Source: Flagellimonas pacifica
GTDB lineage: Bacteria > Bacteroidota > Bacteroidia > Flavobacteriales > Flavobacteriaceae
DNA: 64,000 bases
NCBI RefSeq assembly: GCF_900215465.1
Contig: NZ_OBEH01000006.1
Coordinates: forward strand, 186,001-250,000
Direction: 5' to 3'
The position numbers and the translations under genes are program-made. Positions within the stretch are counted from its first letter, which is position 1. Every line of letters begins with the position of its first letter. Of the stretch, positions 63,601 to 64,000 are shown one piece after another. The notes under the pieces are model-generated. The model did not search any database and was not told the DNA's origin. It was given only the letters and a program-made list of their open reading frames with translations.

Positions 63601-64000
63601 GCATTGAAGTGACCAGCGAATCTTTTGTGTACCAAGAAATAGTACCCGATGGAGGTACGTCCACCTATGTGGGCATCACCGCTGGTGACTATAAAGTTAT
63701 GATCACCGACGCCAATGGCTGTACCGCAGAAAGTTTGGTAACTGCTGTGACCCAGCCCGAGGTGGCTAGACAATACAACATCAACCTGTCTTGGAGTTCC
63801 AAAGTGATTCAGGAAAACGAAAATCCAAATCCAAGAACCTTTGAAGCAGATCCCATAGGGCCATCAAACTATAGGTTGGCACTTGCAACACAGATAGAAC
63901 GCTGTATTGCGGAGACCCAAGAGGTATCCAGAGCCAATGTGGCCAAATTCCTTAAGGATATTGAACAAGTAAAGGATACGGTAAGCTTGGACTATGCCAA
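57669..64000 (+). CDS. Giant secreted SprB-repeat / adhesin-like protein (3' end outside window)
   Basis: The frame stays open for more than 2100 codons to the window edge. A signal peptide (NIYLLISLFLTSFFAAAQ) starts it. The first ~1100 residues are repeated beta-domains with conserved single Cys residues; residues ~1330-1450 are DUF11-like (ISLSNNDPNPDVAQQEIRLTLPNGVTY type). From ~1480 on there are PKD/SprB-like units, the clearest at ~1855-1925 (PLCAGEASGNAQVVINGGTG, YEWTNQSGQ, GDYQVTVTNAQGC) and a second at ~1940-2030 ending GDYKVMITDANGCTAES. SprB-type proteins are exported by the type IX system and act as surface adhesins in gliding. Confidence 0.85.
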   Translation, partial: MRNIYLLISLFLTSFFAAAQSDVNLLVETNASASLNLCGDSETLTVTITNSSSAAATNIRFESDLPVGISVTASQYTNLGSSDFPIFQIPDIPANSVANFTYEISGNCELLDEFESTFGDDTEFDVSNENTVRYSLDNGPEISFTGNSESYNIRFAELEVKVADDDVNQFTGILEKDADGTVFTREVEVRNSGLGSLSEYTFYVDVDNRIVFSELSLGGQVLTPSSTGVSPTDPNVNRYTYTFSDFSSIGNGNAIFEQDEVMTFTDKVSMLFGTCESALETNYTVNWGCNATICNDGDQEATSIAFLSFVPGRPNLNNPSSPVQLINIDSGDFCGDTIQTQYTFTNGGVGSENVDSDAAFDLRFRVGLLDYVSASFSINGVVLNDDNALVNVFESFLNDNPSFVVDVDGPGGLEDLDKDGYFDDLPVGNQVVIDVTADISWDESLKDRRFATQLSLFPYYDSNECDPSRYGGSSRSVSYSFQFSGSPTINGLDIMSSNVSETYTFNVFRQPFRSGPEGIYNVGLFFSDFTVPEGYVVNEIRWSTFGGTPQVLPVQTLGPNQYRVIGGSERGFYEMDVTVGCADGAPEFSAIAWQMYLDACPDPDFDEVFSVVDINKPVFTAYESCNSGGGSGDGCAFSTESFNVDRNTFGYVMPAVERQGKLYYTHGEIATATKVDKNTPGIELDAAYPLDEVLIEANGKVLAATTPVTYDRLYFEFGFYLPAGYNGSEPLNHIVSGQSGTINVGGNSIALSNPLVSVDANNRITYTYEVPTSFDSTSEMDISVSDLILQIKGRNELALNLGTYDLPLFRANFYGRQTSGDLGCSTGSVGSEFNFYIPRISLSVSNPQIGCDNLSLASILFNNSARGGGDDFPNEYRPLFELKSYTSSPPEGFAFDSSGSYFQGFFNPTIQIPFGSNNDITSPIVDFTIEDIPILDGVNVSSIGYYQTLVPVCDDNFQIPPFSSSIPHNKEFTYIDLTNSNDVLTRSNASGRFYVDIPFSVEPNATQEGFERSVSWPVLFCHEGSISFPLTSPWIALELKDTDNRTQLQGATDEAGNELEVVFYGGTTPEAARGMLVKLDDITGGTCVTIFPRVTYTNCENDAVQNIDLIASRACETHPLDGLDTTALAAIGSIKDDGVLSCQYRLDEQEVTLRYKTGDLTWEVNRLEDQVDLCEALTYEVKVLSSKFANVYDTELTVTLPQGVTPEDIANIQYQYDGVIGLVNVANFIEDNTGASDNFKIKVSELVTDLLVAAGTAGIEAGDNTIPGSRLQGKNEITFNINLVADCTMDPGIPVRFDLDGVTNCNDNINLLFNRLFPINGVVLPDLAVDVMASDFLVCSTQNQVDINLSNNDPNPDVAQQEIRLTLPNGVTYSGAANGSPAPVQNGNVLTWDINDINTNRTQTFSIFTNLTDLNVLSFDYAVDVVQNGQATCVTDALACDLQVTTAQDTDNAAQITLPQVTINPITSTPVCEGTPITVAVELVGVTDYSEYVFNWNIAPTSQNNNQFTFTLFNAAQLQVSVSPVGNNSPTCAGTANLDVEIYPGATINMGLIEGVTCTGESDASISVAIFGEQGTGFTEQQPFEIISASPLGTVTIGQMVNDGETITVENLPQGPFTINFRDNYGCTFERTLNVPTIGNPITNFCTTLLPCGVASGDVTMGFDMADLHSVLNSTAYNAVVTDNQTGTAILNFTGNFPDTQSRVLTNVAPNATYTLEVSADNGCVYARPFVIDTYQVTVSQPADQELCFANETKDIVVNINDNIPTCSAFSVPNYEALFGVYDTDVEGNPFIGTPQTISGISNQLDLNGLGEGNYKIIIRPENASGYPDDISACYVERTFSITSSATFSASLNTIDPLCAGEASGNAQVVINGGTGTFSYEWTNQSGQVVSTGYRATGLAAGDYQVTVTNAQGCDVPVPLTFTLTDPDPLEAPFIEDVQTACEAIAGSGGPAASGYTSGTAPYTFRWYEILTTTDFEGIEVTSESFVYQEIVPDGGTSTYVGITAGDYKVMITDANGCTAESLVTAVTQPEVARQYNINLSWSSKVIQENENPNPRTFEADPIGPSNYRLALATQIERCIAETQEVSRANVAKFLKDIEQVKDTVSLDYA

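Noticed and set aside
57669..64000. Short minus-strand frames inside the giant gene and other large genes
   Set aside because: They lie opposite long, clearly coding frames with signal peptides and recognisable domains and have no features of their own.

Overview
The window comes from a member of the Bacteroidetes, most likely a (marine) Flavobacteriaceae. The evidence is a SusC/SusD pair with a FecR anti-sigma and an ECF sigma factor, an FtsX-like permease and a PafA-type phosphatase with the usual flavobacterial look, SprB-like repeats, many lipoproteins, and promoters of the Bacteroidetes form (TAnnTTTG at -7). The DNA is moderately AT-rich. No rRNA, tRNA, CRISPR array or transposase was recognised.

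Positions 1-16.5 kb are ordinary core genome: the end of a Gfo/Idh/MocA oxidoreductase, an alpha/beta hydrolase divergent from an HxlR regulator, a small secreted Cys-containing protein, a lipoprotein, a HerA-like ATPase, QueE, a lipoprotein metalloprotease, a methyltransferase, a YkgJ-type Cys-cluster protein, a sterol desaturase-like hydroxylase, a second hydrolase, NamZ, an FtsX-like permease, a cysteine synthase/CBS-type enzyme, an M20 peptidase, an aldose epimerase-like protein and an exonuclease/GIY-YIG fusion.

Positions 16.6-28.4 kb, all on the minus strand, form a nutrient-uptake locus: ECF sigma, FecR, SusC, SusD, glycerophosphodiester phosphodiesterase, nucleoside phosphorylase, metallo-beta-lactamase-fold hydrolase and PafA phosphatase, closed by a clear terminator. 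The enzyme set points to organophosphate (phosphodiester/nucleotide) scavenging rather than glycan use. A strong terminator on the opposite strand just upstream of susC suggests an antisense RNA.

Positions 28.5-42.5 kb look accessory. They hold a three-gene envelope cluster of unknown function, a tyrosinase module (secreted protein, tyrosinase, lipoprotein that repeats the tyrosinase C-terminal domain, DUF2182 membrane protein), a DUF2971 gene, and an unrecognised two- or three-gene unit: an 896-residue protein, a calcineurin-like phosphoesterase and a small protein, ended by a terminator. An orphan response regulator follows. A 15-base element occurs once at each side of this stretch.

Positions 43.1-64.0 kb are one plus-strand operon of surface proteins: a calcium-repeat protein, an OmpH/Skp-like chaperone, a lipoprotein, a 1938-residue and a 1663-residue RHS/SpvB-type protein separated by a small secreted protein, another small secreted protein, and a giant SprB-repeat protein that runs off the window. 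The conserved order suggests a dedicated cell-surface or secretion apparatus of unknown function. This operon and the 896-residue/phosphoesterase unit are the best candidates for undescribed systems.
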